Shown here: positions 18,303 through 27,279 of the stretch, in pieces
Layout of the letters: the number at the start of each line of letters is the position of its first letter
How positions within the stretch are numbered: the stretch's first letter is position 1
DNA from: CAILUG01 sp038125665
GTDB lineage: Bacteria > Pseudomonadota > Gammaproteobacteria > Pseudomonadales > Pseudohongiellaceae
Reading direction: 5' to 3'
Length of the DNA: 56,163 nucleotides
NCBI GenBank assembly: GCA_038125665.1
Contig: JAYPEI010000011.1
Span: forward strand, 1 to 56,163
Position numbers and translations under genes: made by a program
The notes under the pieces: generated by a model
What the model was told of the DNA's origin: nothing
The model's database searches: none
What the model saw: the letters and a program-made list of their open reading frames with translations, nothing else

Positions 18303-18674
18303 ATGAGGTCTTTATATGTTGAGATACCTTTTAACTCATTAGTATGGAATTTTAAGCTAGAGCTCATGAAAGAATCTGCGGATCAATCAAGTATTTGGTA
18401 TCTATATTTAGTGCAGACCACTGCGGGAACTCTCTATACAGGAATTAGCACTGATCCACAAAGACGTTTGCTTGAGCATCAATCAGGAAAAAGGGGGGCA
18501 CGTAGTCTGCGAGGTAAGGGTAAATTGAGTTTGGTATGGCAACATGCTGTAGCGGATCGTAGTCAAGCACTCAAACTGGAGTACCGTCTAAAACAGCAGC
18601 CAAGAGAGAGAAAGCTCAAATTAGTACAAGGACAATGGCAGATCACAAGTCTTCTGCAGTCGAGTGAGGTATAA
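18303..18674 (+). CDS. GIY-YIG nuclease family protein (YhbQ type)
   Basis: Up to 123 residues from ATG 18303, which has AAAGAGG close upstream; the ATG at 18366 (102 residues) fits the usual family length better, so the start is open. The GIY-YIG core is WYLYLVQTTAGTLYTGIS, followed by the catalytic arginine in RRLLEHQSGK and the glutamate in ALKLEYRLKQ. It is a small stand-alone domain of the YhbQ/UPF0213 group, with likely DNA nuclease activity but no established role. It lies just upstream of proA, 33 bases away, and may share its transcript. Confidence 0.85.
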   Translation: MRSLYVEIPFNSLVWNFKLELMKESADQSSIWYLYLVQTTAGTLYTGISTDPQRRLLEHQSGKRGARSLRGKGKLSLVWQHAVADRSQALKLEYRLKQQPRERKLKLVQGQWQITSLLQSSEV

Positions 18675-18675
18675 T
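18670..18675 (+). promoter_or_regulatory. Perfect -10 hexamer ahead of proA
   Basis: TATAAT overlaps the stop codon of the GIY-YIG gene and lies 32 bases before the proA ATG. No good -35 is seen at the right distance, so this is a weak call. Confidence 0.25.
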
Positions 18676-18707
18676 GAGAAAATTAGTGAGAAGTTGGAGT
18701 TAACTAA

Positions 18708-19985
18708 ATGTCTGGCAAATTAAACAAGCAAGACATCAGAGCTATGATACAGAGTCAAGGCCAAGCAGCAAGAGCTGCCTCCCGCTTGATGGCTGCTGCT
18801 GATACTCAAAGTAAAAATGCAGCACTTCTATCTATACATGATGCCATTATAGAAAGCAGGTCCTTCATTAAGGAGGCGAATGCAAAGGATCTGGAAGTCG
18901 GGGCTGGCAAATGTCTGACTCAAGCATTCCTTGACCGTCTCACTCTGTCAGATGCCCGCATAGACAATATGTTAGAGGGACTACGTCAGGTAGCAGCCTT
19001 AGATGATCCGGTAGGCGCAATCACTGACCTGCGCTATATGCCTAGTGGCATACAAGTTGGACGAATGAGAGTCCCGTTGGGGGTCATAGGTATCATTTAT
19101 GAGTCACGTCCGAATGTTACCATCGAGGCTGCTTCCTTGTGCATAAAATCAGGGAATGCCGCCATTCTCCGGGGAGGTTCAGAGTCTATTAGTACTAACC
19201 AAGCACTTGCGGTTTGTGTCGCGCAGGGATTGTTGGCAGTAAACTTACCTGGTGCGGCTGTGCAAGTTGTGGCAACGACAGATCGCGATGCTGTTGGAGC
19301 ATTGATTAACATGCCTGAATTTGTAGACGTGATAGTTCCTCGAGGTGGAAAAGGTCTTATCGCACGTATCAGTCAGGATGCCAGAGTTCCAGTGATAAAA
19401 CATTTAGATGGAAATTGCCATGTTTATATTGATGACAAGGCAGACCTAAAAAAGGCTTACAATATCGCCATCAACGCAAAGACTCATCGTTATGGTGTGT
19501 GTAATGCCATGGAGACGCTTCTGATAGCAGAAGCAGTGGCCTCAGAGATTTTGCCTCTGTTAGCGCAAGGTTTTGCTGAATATAATGTCGAGCTTCGTGG
19601 TTGTCCCTCGACTAAGAAGATATTAACTGACATTAAGACAGCGACAGAAGAGGATTGGTACGAGGAATATTTGGCCCCAGTATTAGCCATAAAAGTACTA
19701 GCTAATCTGGATGAAGCCATCAGTCATATCAATAAATATAGTTCACAACATAGCGAAAGTATTATCACTGAGGATTACACCCGTGCTAGAAGATTTCTAC
19801 GAGAAATAGACTCTTCTTCAGTGATGGTCAATGCATCAACTCGTTTTGCGGATGGTTTCGAGTATGGATTAGGGGCGGAAATTGGTATTTCCACTGACAA
19901 AATTCATGCACGTGGCCCTGTGGGACTCGAAGGTCTTACTTCGCAGAAATATGTGGTGCTCGGCGATGGTCATGTCCGTCGCTAA
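18708..19985 (+). CDS. proA: Glutamate-5-semialdehyde dehydrogenase (gamma-glutamyl phosphate reductase)
   Basis: 425 residues, the normal length. It reduces gamma-glutamyl phosphate with NADPH in proline synthesis. Family marks are PLGVIGIIYESRPNVT, the KSGNAAILRGGSE stretch, VDVIVPRGGKGL, and the catalytic cysteine in RYGVCNAMETLL. The ATG is preceded by GGAG at good distance. It begins the plus-strand run of housekeeping genes; the nadD start lies inside its 3' end, the same proA-nadD order as in Pseudomonas. No proB is nearby. Confidence 0.97.
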   Translation: MSGKLNKQDIRAMIQSQGQAARAASRLMAAADTQSKNAALLSIHDAIIESRSFIKEANAKDLEVGAGKCLTQAFLDRLTLSDARIDNMLEGLRQVAALDDPVGAITDLRYMPSGIQVGRMRVPLGVIGIIYESRPNVTIEAASLCIKSGNAAILRGGSESISTNQALAVCVAQGLLAVNLPGAAVQVVATTDRDAVGALINMPEFVDVIVPRGGKGLIARISQDARVPVIKHLDGNCHVYIDDKADLKKAYNIAINAKTHRYGVCNAMETLLIAEAVASEILPLLAQGFAEYNVELRGCPSTKKILTDIKTATEEDWYEEYLAPVLAIKVLANLDEAISHINKYSSQHSESIITEDYTRARRFLREIDSSSVMVNASTRFADGFEYGLGAEIGISTDKIHARGPVGLEGLTSQKYVVLGDGHVRR

Positions 19986-20631
19986 TTTCCCTAAGACTGC
20001 ACGCCTAGGTATTTTGGGAGGGATGTTTGATCCCATTCATTTAGGACATCTTCTAGCGGCACATCAGGCTGAGGCAATTGCATCACTTGAACAAATGATT
20101 CTGTTACCATGTGGCAATCCAGTCCATCGTTCAAAGTCACATGCCAATAATCAACAGCGGTATGACATGCTACAGTTAGCTATATTGGATAAGCGACACT
20201 GGCAAGTTGATAGCAGAGAATGCTTAAGCCACAGACCGTCCAGAACTGTTGACACTCTGAGAGTTTACCGTGATTACTATTCGCAAGCTGCATTATTTTT
20301 CATCATGGGGATGGATGCTTTTTTCAGCTTTGATCATTGGTATAACTGGCAAGATATACTGGAGCTCTGTAGCATTCTGGTTGTGCCACGTAGTGGCTTG
20401 AAGATTACAGATGCTAACAAATCGATTCAAGAGATTTACGCCAATCGTCATACTGACTTAAGTACCCTACCAAAACTTACAAGCCCTGGGAAAATTGCCG
20501 TATTGCAGCAAGAGGTGGCGTCATTATCATCAACTCAATTACGTTATGCTCTAAATAACGGTGAGCCTCTTGATACACTTGTGCCAGCGGCGGTTGCTGC
20601 CTACATACAAGAACATGGGATTTATTTATAA
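19966..20631 (+). CDS. nadD: Nicotinate-nucleotide adenylyltransferase
   Basis: About 221 residues from ATG 19966 (ATG 19972 is equally possible); both overlap the proA 3' end, which suggests coupled translation. The open frame extends further upstream inside proA, but that part is unlike the family. It transfers AMP to nicotinate mononucleotide in NAD synthesis. The nucleotide-binding motif GGMFDPIHLGHL and the late SSTQLRYAL signature are clear. The product is cytoplasmic. The rsfS gene follows after 21 bases. Confidence 0.95.
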   Translation: MVMSVANFPKTARLGILGGMFDPIHLGHLLAAHQAEAIASLEQMILLPCGNPVHRSKSHANNQQRYDMLQLAILDKRHWQVDSRECLSHRPSRTVDTLRVYRDYYSQAALFFIMGMDAFFSFDHWYNWQDILELCSILVVPRSGLKITDANKSIQEIYANRHTDLSTLPKLTSPGKIAVLQQEVASLSSTQLRYALNNGEPLDTLVPAAVAAYIQEHGIYL

Positions 20632-20652
20632 CAAAAGCAGGAGAAATTAGCT

Positions 20653-20997
20653 TTGGAAACACAAGCTGTACAAGCTTTGGCGCAAAGCGCTTTGGAAGAT
20701 CTTAAAGCACAAGATCTCGTTGATTTGGATATCTCTATTATGAGTAGTATTGCAGATCATATGCTAGTAGCGACAGCTACCTCTAATCGGCATGCGCGTT
20801 CAATGGCAGACGAAGTTAGTAAAAGAGCCAAGGCCGAGGGTCTTTTTCTACGGATGGAAGGTGAGGAGCAAGGTGAATGGATTCTCATTGATTTAGGTTC
20901 TGTCATCGTTCACGTCATGCAATCTACAGCGCGCAAGCTATACGATCTGGAGTCATTATGGAAATTGGCTCCCCCTGGAGAGTTGGAGAAGGAATAG
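20653..20997 (+). CDS. rsfS: Ribosome silencing factor
   Basis: 114 residues with a TTG start at 20653 preceded by AGGAGAA at 9 bases, so the start is well supported although rare. The family marks are KAQDLVDLDI, ATATSNRHARSMADEV and the core EGEEQGEWILIDLGSVIVHV. RsfS binds large-subunit protein uL14 and blocks subunit joining when nutrients are scarce. It sits between nadD and rlmH, the conserved order. The TTG start may lower its translation. Confidence 0.96.
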   Translation: METQAVQALAQSALEDLKAQDLVDLDISIMSSIADHMLVATATSNRHARSMADEVSKRAKAEGLFLRMEGEEQGEWILIDLGSVIVHVMQSTARKLYDLESLWKLAPPGELEKE

Positions 20998-21023
20998 GGT
21001 AATCTAGAAAGCGGTAAAATCAC

Positions 21024-21503
21024 ATGAAAATCAAATTACTCTGTATCGGCACAAGAATGCCCGCTTGGGTCGAGGCTGCTGTGAAAGAGTACCAAAAACG
21101 AATACCGCAAAAATTCAAAGTTGAAATTGTGGAAATACCGTTGGGGATCCAGGGGGGTAAAGTGACAGTTCAAGCAGCTCACTTAGCCAAAAAAAAGGAA
21201 GGGCAGGCTCTCTTAAAATCGTTAGATCCACGATCACATGTGGTGGCTCTGGAGGTGACTGGTAAGTCTCTAAGTACTCTTCAATTGGCGCAACGTTTGG
21301 GTCAGTTACATGATGAAAGCACTGATTTAAATCTCTTGGTAGGGGGTCCAGATGGGCTGGCGGAGGAGTGTCTTGCTGTAGCCAGCGAACATTGGTCACT
21401 TTCTGCTCTTACTTTTCCTCATCCGATAGTTAGAGTCATCCTTGCTGAGCAGATTTATCGTGCTTGGAGTATCTTGTCAGGCCATCCCTATCACAGAGAA
21501 TAA
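21024..21503 (+). CDS. rlmH: 23S rRNA (pseudouridine-1915 N3) methyltransferase
   Basis: 159 residues. It is a SPOUT-class methyltransferase that modifies pseudouridine 1915 of 23S rRNA on assembled ribosomes. Marks are KIKLLCIGTRMPAWV at the start, LLVGGPDGLAEEC in the knotted SAM site, and the conserved ending RAWSILSGHPYHRE. It is 26 bases after rsfS in the usual order. A 198-base spacer with a candidate promoter separates it from mrdA. Confidence 0.97.
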   Translation: MKIKLLCIGTRMPAWVEAAVKEYQKRIPQKFKVEIVEIPLGIQGGKVTVQAAHLAKKKEGQALLKSLDPRSHVVALEVTGKSLSTLQLAQRLGQLHDESTDLNLLVGGPDGLAEECLAVASEHWSLSALTFPHPIVRVILAEQIYRAWSILSGHPYHRE

Positions 21504-21644
21504 GTCATTTATGGGAATGTTCAGCTTCAAAAGATGAATAGCTAACAACAATCTTAGGCATAGCTCAAGTAGATGGCGCTCAGCAAAACAGCTTAGGTTC
21601 ATTAATAATTACATTATTATCTCGGTTTTCTTCGGTGATTAGTC

Positions 21645-21673
21645 TTGTCCCCGCTGTGACACAGTGATTTAAT
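21645..21673 (+). promoter_or_regulatory. Candidate sigma-70 promoter of the mrdA-rodA operon with palindromic spacer
   Basis: TTGTCC (21645-21650) and TTTAAT (21668-21673) are separated by exactly 17 bases and lie 28 bases before the mrdA ATG. Inside the spacer is the perfect palindrome CTGTGACACAG (21654-21664), a possible repressor or activator site. Not tested. Confidence 0.4.
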
Positions 21674-21701
21674 AGACAGATCTGAGCTCACCGATTCCAA
21701 T

Positions 21702-23600
21702 ATGTCCGAACGTCATAAAATTCGTGATCATGGCCTGGAACGTCGTATCTTCCTTACGCGGCTAAAATTAGGCGGTTTCTTCATTATCCTTTTAATGGGG
21801 ATCATTGTTTTAAGGTTGATGTACCTGCAAGTTTCCCAACACGATTACTATAGCACTAAGTCTGACTCTTATCGTATTTCTGTTCAGCCTGTTCCTCCCA
21901 CTAGGGGGAGAATCTATGATCGTAATGGCTTGTTACTGGCAGATAACAGACCCAATTACACCTTGACTGTTGTGCGTGAAAACGCAAGAGATTTTGACAA
22001 AAGCCTGAAGCTACTCTCTGAGCTTGTTGTATTAAGTGAAGAGGATGTAGATGAGTTGAAGGGAGTAATGCGTCAAAACCGTGTTCCTTTTTCAGCAATC
22101 CCGGTGCGGTATGGTCTCACCGAAGAGGAAGTGGCTACCATTTCAGTCAATTTGTTCCGGTTACCAGGAATGCGTGTTACTGCCCAGCTTGAACGCTTCT
22201 ACCCACAAGGTGAAGCGGTTGCGCATGTTGTTGGTTATGTCGGTCGTATTGCTGAGGGCGATTTAGTAGGGCTTGATGAAGTGAATTACCGTGGTACAGA
22301 GCGGATCGGTAAGGCTGGAGTAGAAAAATTTTATGAGGATGTGTTGCACGGTAAGGTAGGATATGAAACCGTCGAAAAAAATGCTCGAGGTCAGATTCTG
22401 CAAGTTTTAGAACGAATCGATCCCATACCGGGTCAGGATATCGTGCTAAATATTGATTGGCAGTTACAGCAAGCTGCTAATAAAGCTCTAGGTGATTATC
22501 GAGGTGCTGTTGTTGCTATTGACACAAAAACAGGAGGTGTTCTGGCAATGGTCAGTAAACCCTCATTTGATCCCAACCTATTTGTTAATGGTATCAGCCG
22601 AAAGGACTATGCAGCCTTACAAGATCCCGTTGCAACCCCTTTATATAATAGAGCGATCGCTCGTTATTCACCAGGCTCTACTCTAAAGCCGTTCATAGGA
22701 CTGGCTGCCCTTGAACTTGGCATACGTACACGTGAGCATTCTATTGCCGACCCTGGTTTCTATCGTTTAAGTGGTGATTCTCACGTTTATCATGATTGGA
22801 CTTGGTGGACGAATAAGAGCGGGCATGGCACTGTTGATCTTGCCAAAGCAATCTATCAATCATGTGATACCTATTTCTTTGATCTGGCCACTGATATGGA
22901 TATAGATCAAATGCATGACTTTTTAAGACATGTTGGATTTGGTCGCAATACAGCAGCGGACATCCCTCAGGCAACAGCAGGGCTATTACCCTCCAGGCAG
23001 TGGAAAAAGCAAGAGTTGGGTAAGCCTTGGTACTCTGGTGAAACGCTAAATTCTTCTATCGGCCAGGGTTACACCATGGCGAGTCCTCTACAGTTAGCGA
23101 CGGCTACTTCTGTGTTGGCAAACAAGGGAAAGTGGCATACCCCATCATTGCTCAAACGTATTGGACGCGAGAACGAGGATATTATTTTTGCTTCGACTAT
23201 GCCGGATCTAATTCTAAAAAATCATGACGATTGGGACTTCATCGGAGAAGCGATGGTCGGAGTGGTCCATCGTCAAGGGGGTTATAGAGATAGCGGCACT
23301 GCATATCCTTACATAGCTATGAATAATCCTCCGCCCTATATTATGGCTGGCAAATCTGGCACGGCTCAAGTGGTAGGCATGCCGGCGGACTTTGATAAAC
23401 AAAATACAGAGCTTCCAGAAAAGTATAGAGACCATGCTCTTTTCATAAGCTATGCGCCAGCTAATGCGCCAGAAATCGCTCTTGCAGTGTTTGTAGAACA
23501 TGGTGTGGGGGGAAGTGGTGTGGCGGGACCAATCGCTCGCCAAATTTTGGATGCTTGGTTGTTGCGGGAGTCACCTCAGTTGGTGGCGAATGAACGATAA
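21702..23600 (+). CDS. mrdA: Penicillin-binding protein 2 (elongation transpeptidase)
   Basis: 632 residues with an N-terminal membrane helix (about residues 24-45). It cross-links peptidoglycan during rod elongation together with RodA. The dimerisation domain begins at PTRGRIYDRNGLLLADNRPNY. The transpeptidase motifs are S326-T-L-K in SPGSTLKPF, SCD in YQSCDTYFF, and KSGTAQV. The rodA gene starts inside the last 11 bases, so the two are translationally coupled. A candidate promoter lies directly upstream. Confidence 0.97.
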   Translation: MSERHKIRDHGLERRIFLTRLKLGGFFIILLMGIIVLRLMYLQVSQHDYYSTKSDSYRISVQPVPPTRGRIYDRNGLLLADNRPNYTLTVVRENARDFDKSLKLLSELVVLSEEDVDELKGVMRQNRVPFSAIPVRYGLTEEEVATISVNLFRLPGMRVTAQLERFYPQGEAVAHVVGYVGRIAEGDLVGLDEVNYRGTERIGKAGVEKFYEDVLHGKVGYETVEKNARGQILQVLERIDPIPGQDIVLNIDWQLQQAANKALGDYRGAVVAIDTKTGGVLAMVSKPSFDPNLFVNGISRKDYAALQDPVATPLYNRAIARYSPGSTLKPFIGLAALELGIRTREHSIADPGFYRLSGDSHVYHDWTWWTNKSGHGTVDLAKAIYQSCDTYFFDLATDMDIDQMHDFLRHVGFGRNTAADIPQATAGLLPSRQWKKQELGKPWYSGETLNSSIGQGYTMASPLQLATATSVLANKGKWHTPSLLKRIGRENEDIIFASTMPDLILKNHDDWDFIGEAMVGVVHRQGGYRDSGTAYPYIAMNNPPPYIMAGKSGTAQVVGMPADFDKQNTELPEKYRDHALFISYAPANAPEIALAVFVEHGVGGSGVAGPIARQILDAWLLRESPQLVANER

Positions 23601-24732
23601 TTTATACAGCGATGTGTTAGGCAATGGCCTTGTGAGACGTGATTCTTTATTACGCCGAATACACATAGATATGCCTCTATTACTCATGTTGGTGTTGATT
23701 TTGGGTTTTGGTTTATTAGTACTTTATAGTGCAACAAATGGAAGCTTCAATGAGGTCAAAAGGCAAGCTACATACATAGGTTTAGGTATCATTATCATGA
23801 TTATAGTAGCGCAGGTAGAGGTTCGTCTTCTCACCATGCTAGCTCCAATTGCCTACATAGGTGGAGTTGGACTACTAGTTGCTGTCATGTTATTTGGAGA
23901 TTCAACAAATGGTGCACAGCGTTGGCTTGATTTGCCTGGCTTACCTCGTTTTCAGCCTTCAGAATTAATGAAAACGATTGTCCCACTTTGCCTAGCCTCA
24001 TTTTTGGGCTCTCGTGCCTTGCCACCGAGTTTTATGAATGTGGTTAAATCTATATTTATTTTATCTGTACCTGCATCATTAATTTTAATGCAACCAGATC
24101 TTGGTACTGCAATTCTTATAGGAGTTTCTGGTCTTTTTGTTATTCTGCTATCAGGGTTGCGCCGGCGGTATATTGTGTCTGTTTTTTTGATAGGACTCGC
24201 TGCACTTCCTCTCCTTTGGCTCTTTGTGCTAAAGGAATACCAGAAAAAAAGAGTATTGACACTGCTTAATCCTCAAAGTGACCCGCTAGGTGCCGGTTGG
24301 AATATCATCCAATCACAAACAGCTATAGGTTCCGGAGGAGTTTATGGCAAAGGTTGGTTAAATGGCGTGCAGTCAAGGCTTGATTTTTTACCAGAGGGGC
24401 AGACCGATTTCATCTTTGCCGTACTCTCAGAAGAATTCGGTTTGTTCGGCGTGTTGATGATACTTGCGCTTTACCTCTGTTTGATTGGCCGTGGCCTCTA
24501 TATTGCAGCTATGGCCCCAAACATGACTCAACGCTTGTTAGCAGGTAGCCTGACACTTACATTTTTCGTGTATTTGTTCGTCAACATGGGCATGGTATCT
24601 GGTATCTTGCCAGTGGTTGGAGTTCCCTTACCTCTGATTAGTTTGGGTGGTACATCGATCATGACTCTTCTAATCAGTTTTGGCATTCTCATGTCGATTC
24701 ATACACGCACAAATATTTATGCCCAGTCGTAA
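23590..24732 (+). CDS. rodA: Peptidoglycan glycosyltransferase RodA
   Basis: 380 residues from the ATG at 23590, overlapping the mrdA stop by 11 bases; a longer frame reaching back into mrdA is not the real start. It is a multi-pass SEDS protein that polymerises lipid II with PBP2. Marks are LYSATNG near the N-terminus, RWLDLPGLPRFQPSELMK, QPDLGTA, GSGGVYGKGWLNG followed by LDFLPEGQTDFIFAVLSEEFG, and GVPLPLISLGGTS near the end. About ten membrane segments are visible. Confidence 0.97.
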   Translation: MNDNLYSDVLGNGLVRRDSLLRRIHIDMPLLLMLVLILGFGLLVLYSATNGSFNEVKRQATYIGLGIIIMIIVAQVEVRLLTMLAPIAYIGGVGLLVAVMLFGDSTNGAQRWLDLPGLPRFQPSELMKTIVPLCLASFLGSRALPPSFMNVVKSIFILSVPASLILMQPDLGTAILIGVSGLFVILLSGLRRRYIVSVFLIGLAALPLLWLFVLKEYQKKRVLTLLNPQSDPLGAGWNIIQSQTAIGSGGVYGKGWLNGVQSRLDFLPEGQTDFIFAVLSEEFGLFGVLMILALYLCLIGRGLYIAAMAPNMTQRLLAGSLTLTFFVYLFVNMGMVSGILPVVGVPLPLISLGGTSIMTLLISFGILMSIHTRTNIYAQS

Positions 24733-24790
24733 AATCGGTAGCTTAGTAATATGAATTATCAAATGCATATTGGATTAGATTAGATATTCT

Positions 24791-25699
24791 ATGTCACTGA
24801 AAGTGTGTAAAAATTTTATAGGTCATTATGGGGTTCGGAATTGGTCTTACCTTTGTCTAATTGCAAGTGTTTTTCTTTTTATAGGTTGCGCTGGAACTAA
24901 GCCAATTGTCACCATTAACAAGTCGACGAGTAAACCAGACTCTCGCTACAGTCTTGTGAACGATAGCGGTGCTTTGGAGCCAATAGACTTAATGAAGGTG
25001 AAGCCTGTTATCCCAAAAGTTGAAAAACGCACGGCAGCGGGCAATAAGAACCCTTATGTCATCAATGGAGTCACTTATAATATCCTACCCACAGAGGCAG
25101 GCTATGAAGAAATAGGAATAGCATCGTGGTACGGAAGGAAATTTCACGGACATCTTACATCAAATGGTGAGATTTACGATATGTTCCAGGTTTCGGCAGC
25201 GCACACTCGACTACCTATTCCTAGCTATGCCCGTGTCACCAATTTAGATAATGACCGCTCAATCATTGTCCGTATAAATGATCGAGGACCCTTTCATTCA
25301 GGTAGAATCATTGATCTTAGCTATGCTGCTGCAGTCATACTCGATTATGCTCGCGAAGGCACTGCCAGAGTCCGAGTCGAAGGACTTGTTCCAGATGTTG
25401 GTAACTCGAGACCTTCGCTCAGCTCGGTTGTGAGGCAGGTAGAGAAAATGCCGGAGTCTGGCGAATATCTACAAGTTGGTGCTTTTGCAGACGAAGAGGC
25501 AGCCAAAGTTCTCAGTGCACGTGTTGATGTACTCATTGATAGCCTCAAGGATGTCGGCAAAGTGGTCATTCATTCTGAGACAGGGTCAGGACTTCATAAA
25601 GTAAGAATAGGTCCTTTACGGGGTGTCGATACAATCAATAACCTTATACAATCAATTAATAAGGCAGGCCTGGGCACACCATTTAAAGTTAAACTTTAG
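24791..25699 (+). CDS. rlpA: Septal ring lytic transglycosylase RlpA family lipoprotein
   Basis: 302 residues with a lipoprotein signal (lipobox FIGC around residue 33). The double-psi beta-barrel domain starts at GIASWYGRKFHGHLTSNGE and holds VSAAHTRLP and IVRINDRGPFHSGRIIDLS, with the catalytic aspartate and histidine regions. A C-terminal SPOR domain (YLQVGAFADEEAAKVL to HKVRIGPLRG) targets denuded septal glycan. It cleaves glycan strands lacking stem peptides. The usual mltB neighbour between rodA and rlpA is absent here. Confidence 0.95.
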   Translation: MSLKVCKNFIGHYGVRNWSYLCLIASVFLFIGCAGTKPIVTINKSTSKPDSRYSLVNDSGALEPIDLMKVKPVIPKVEKRTAAGNKNPYVINGVTYNILPTEAGYEEIGIASWYGRKFHGHLTSNGEIYDMFQVSAAHTRLPIPSYARVTNLDNDRSIIVRINDRGPFHSGRIIDLSYAAAVILDYAREGTARVRVEGLVPDVGNSRPSLSSVVRQVEKMPESGEYLQVGAFADEEAAKVLSARVDVLIDSLKDVGKVVIHSETGSGLHKVRIGPLRGVDTINNLIQSINKAGLGTPFKVKL

Positions 25700-25743
25700 C
25701 ACCAGCAGAGTTGTTGCCAAAAATAGAATATAGGATACAAGCT

Positions 25744-26943
25744 ATGCAGTTACCGATTAAGTCAATAACAAACATGATAGATACATTTTCCCAGCGATTT
25801 TACAGTTTATTTTCATACGCTCTAGTTATGTTTGCTCTAAATACCGAGGTGACTTTTGCCCAGATAATTCCGCGTGCGCCAGATATTAATGCCTTGAGCT
25901 ATTTAGTCCTAGATGCTGACACTGGCTCAGTACTTATCGAAAAAAATGCAGACCAGGCTCTTCCGCCTGCTAGCTTGACTAAAATTATGACCGTTTTTGT
26001 GGCTGACAAAGAGTTAGCATTGGGCAATATCTCCTTACAGGATGAAGTTCCTGTTAGTGTAAAAGCCTGGCAAACGGAAGGCTCTAAAATGTTTATTCAA
26101 GAAGGAAGCAAAGTCCGTCTTGAAGATTTACTTCGCGGTATCATAATCCAATCTGGAAATGACGCTTCAATTGCCGTGGCAGAACATGTAGCCGGCTCGG
26201 AAGATGCCTTCACCGATATGATGAATCAATATGCACAGCAGTTAAATATGAGCAATTCGCATTTCATGAATGCGTCAGGCCTACCAGATGTTGAGCATTA
26301 TATGTCTGCTAGAGATTTAGCTACATTAGCTCGAGCTGCAATAATGGAGTTCCCTGAAACCTACGCAATATATGGTGAGCGTGAATTCACCTACAACGAT
26401 ATTCGACAGCCTAACAGGAATTCTCTGTTGTTTAGCGATAATACAGTAGATGGGATGAAAACTGGACATACAGAAGAGGCGGGTTATTGTCTCGTAGCTT
26501 CAGCTTTACGAGATGGTATGCGTTTGATCACGGTAGTCATGGGCACTGAGTCAATGCAAGCCCGTGCAGTAGAAACACAGAAACTACTCACATACGGGTT
26601 CCGCTTCTTTGAAACTCATGAAATCGTGAATGCTAGTGAAGTATTAGGAATGGCAAGTGTGGTTTCTGGCACGGTGCCAGAGGTGAAAATTGGAGCTTCA
26701 GAGAGCAAATCGGCAACCTTACCCCGAGGAAGTGCTGACCAACTAGACATTAGTTTTCAGTTGCAAGAGGAATTGCAAGCGCCAGTATCGCAGGGGCAGC
26801 ATGTAGGTACTATGACAGTAACACTAGAGGGACAAGTCTACTATGAAGGGCCAGTCGTTGCTTTGGAAAATATCGATAAAGCTGGGCTATGGCAACGCTT
26901 CATGGACTGGCTATATCGTCTTTTCATCTCACTATTCAGTTAA
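25744..26943 (+). CDS. dacC: D-alanyl-D-alanine carboxypeptidase (PBP5/6 family)
   Basis: 399 residues from the ATG at 25744, which has AGGA eight bases upstream; an earlier in-frame TTG at 25711 is unlikely. A signal peptide ends near VTFAQ. Active-site motifs are S77-L-T-K in PPASLTKIM, SGND, and KTG in DGMKTGHT. The PBP5 C-terminal beta domain and an amphipathic tail (LWQRFMDWLYRLFISLF) that anchors to the inner membrane follow. It trims pentapeptides of peptidoglycan. The dacA/dacC naming cannot be settled from sequence; the symbol follows the Pseudomonas order. Confidence 0.93.
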   Translation: MQLPIKSITNMIDTFSQRFYSLFSYALVMFALNTEVTFAQIIPRAPDINALSYLVLDADTGSVLIEKNADQALPPASLTKIMTVFVADKELALGNISLQDEVPVSVKAWQTEGSKMFIQEGSKVRLEDLLRGIIIQSGNDASIAVAEHVAGSEDAFTDMMNQYAQQLNMSNSHFMNASGLPDVEHYMSARDLATLARAAIMEFPETYAIYGEREFTYNDIRQPNRNSLLFSDNTVDGMKTGHTEEAGYCLVASALRDGMRLITVVMGTESMQARAVETQKLLTYGFRFFETHEIVNASEVLGMASVVSGTVPEVKIGASESKSATLPRGSADQLDISFQLQEELQAPVSQGQHVGTMTVTLEGQVYYEGPVVALENIDKAGLWQRFMDWLYRLFISLFS

Positions 26944-26988
26944 AAGTGAAGATTCAATCTTGAAGAATCAAGATGAGAAAATTTGAAG

Positions 26989-27279
26989 ATGAGCAAGACA
27001 ATTGAAGATATAAAAAAAAACGAAGCGCCAAAGATTGAATTCCCTTGTGCTTATCCTATCAAGGTGGTTGGAGAACACAATGAAGATTTTTGTGAATGTA
27101 TTGTTGCCGTAGTTCAGCGTCATGACCCTCAACTAGATAAGAGCACAGTCAAGATTCGAGAGAGCTCCAAAGGGCGTTTTGCATCGGTCAACATTACTAT
27201 AACTGCGACAGGACATGATCAATTAAGGGCTCTATTTGCTGATCTAAAGGCGACTGGAAGAGTTTCGATGGTGCTATAG
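26989..27279 (+). CDS. ybeD: YbeD family protein (DUF493)
   Basis: 96 residues from the ATG at 26989. It is the small ferredoxin-like-fold regulator family found between dacA and lipB in many gammaproteobacteria. Marks are IEFPCAYPIKVVG near the start and VNITITATGHDQLRALFADL in the second half. A role in lipoate or related regulation is proposed for the family but not settled. Its stop codon shares a base with the lipB start. Confidence 0.93.
   Translation: MSKTIEDIKKNEAPKIEFPCAYPIKVVGEHNEDFCECIVAVVQRHDPQLDKSTVKIRESSKGRFASVNITITATGHDQLRALFADLKATGRVSMVL

Noticed and set aside
19882..19965. Upstream extension of nadD inside proA
   Set aside because: The extra residues do not resemble the family; the start at 19966 or 19972 fits the normal length.
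23500..23589. Upstream extension of rodA inside mrdA
   Set aside because: The real ATG at 23590 overlaps the mrdA stop by 11 bases and gives the normal N-terminus.
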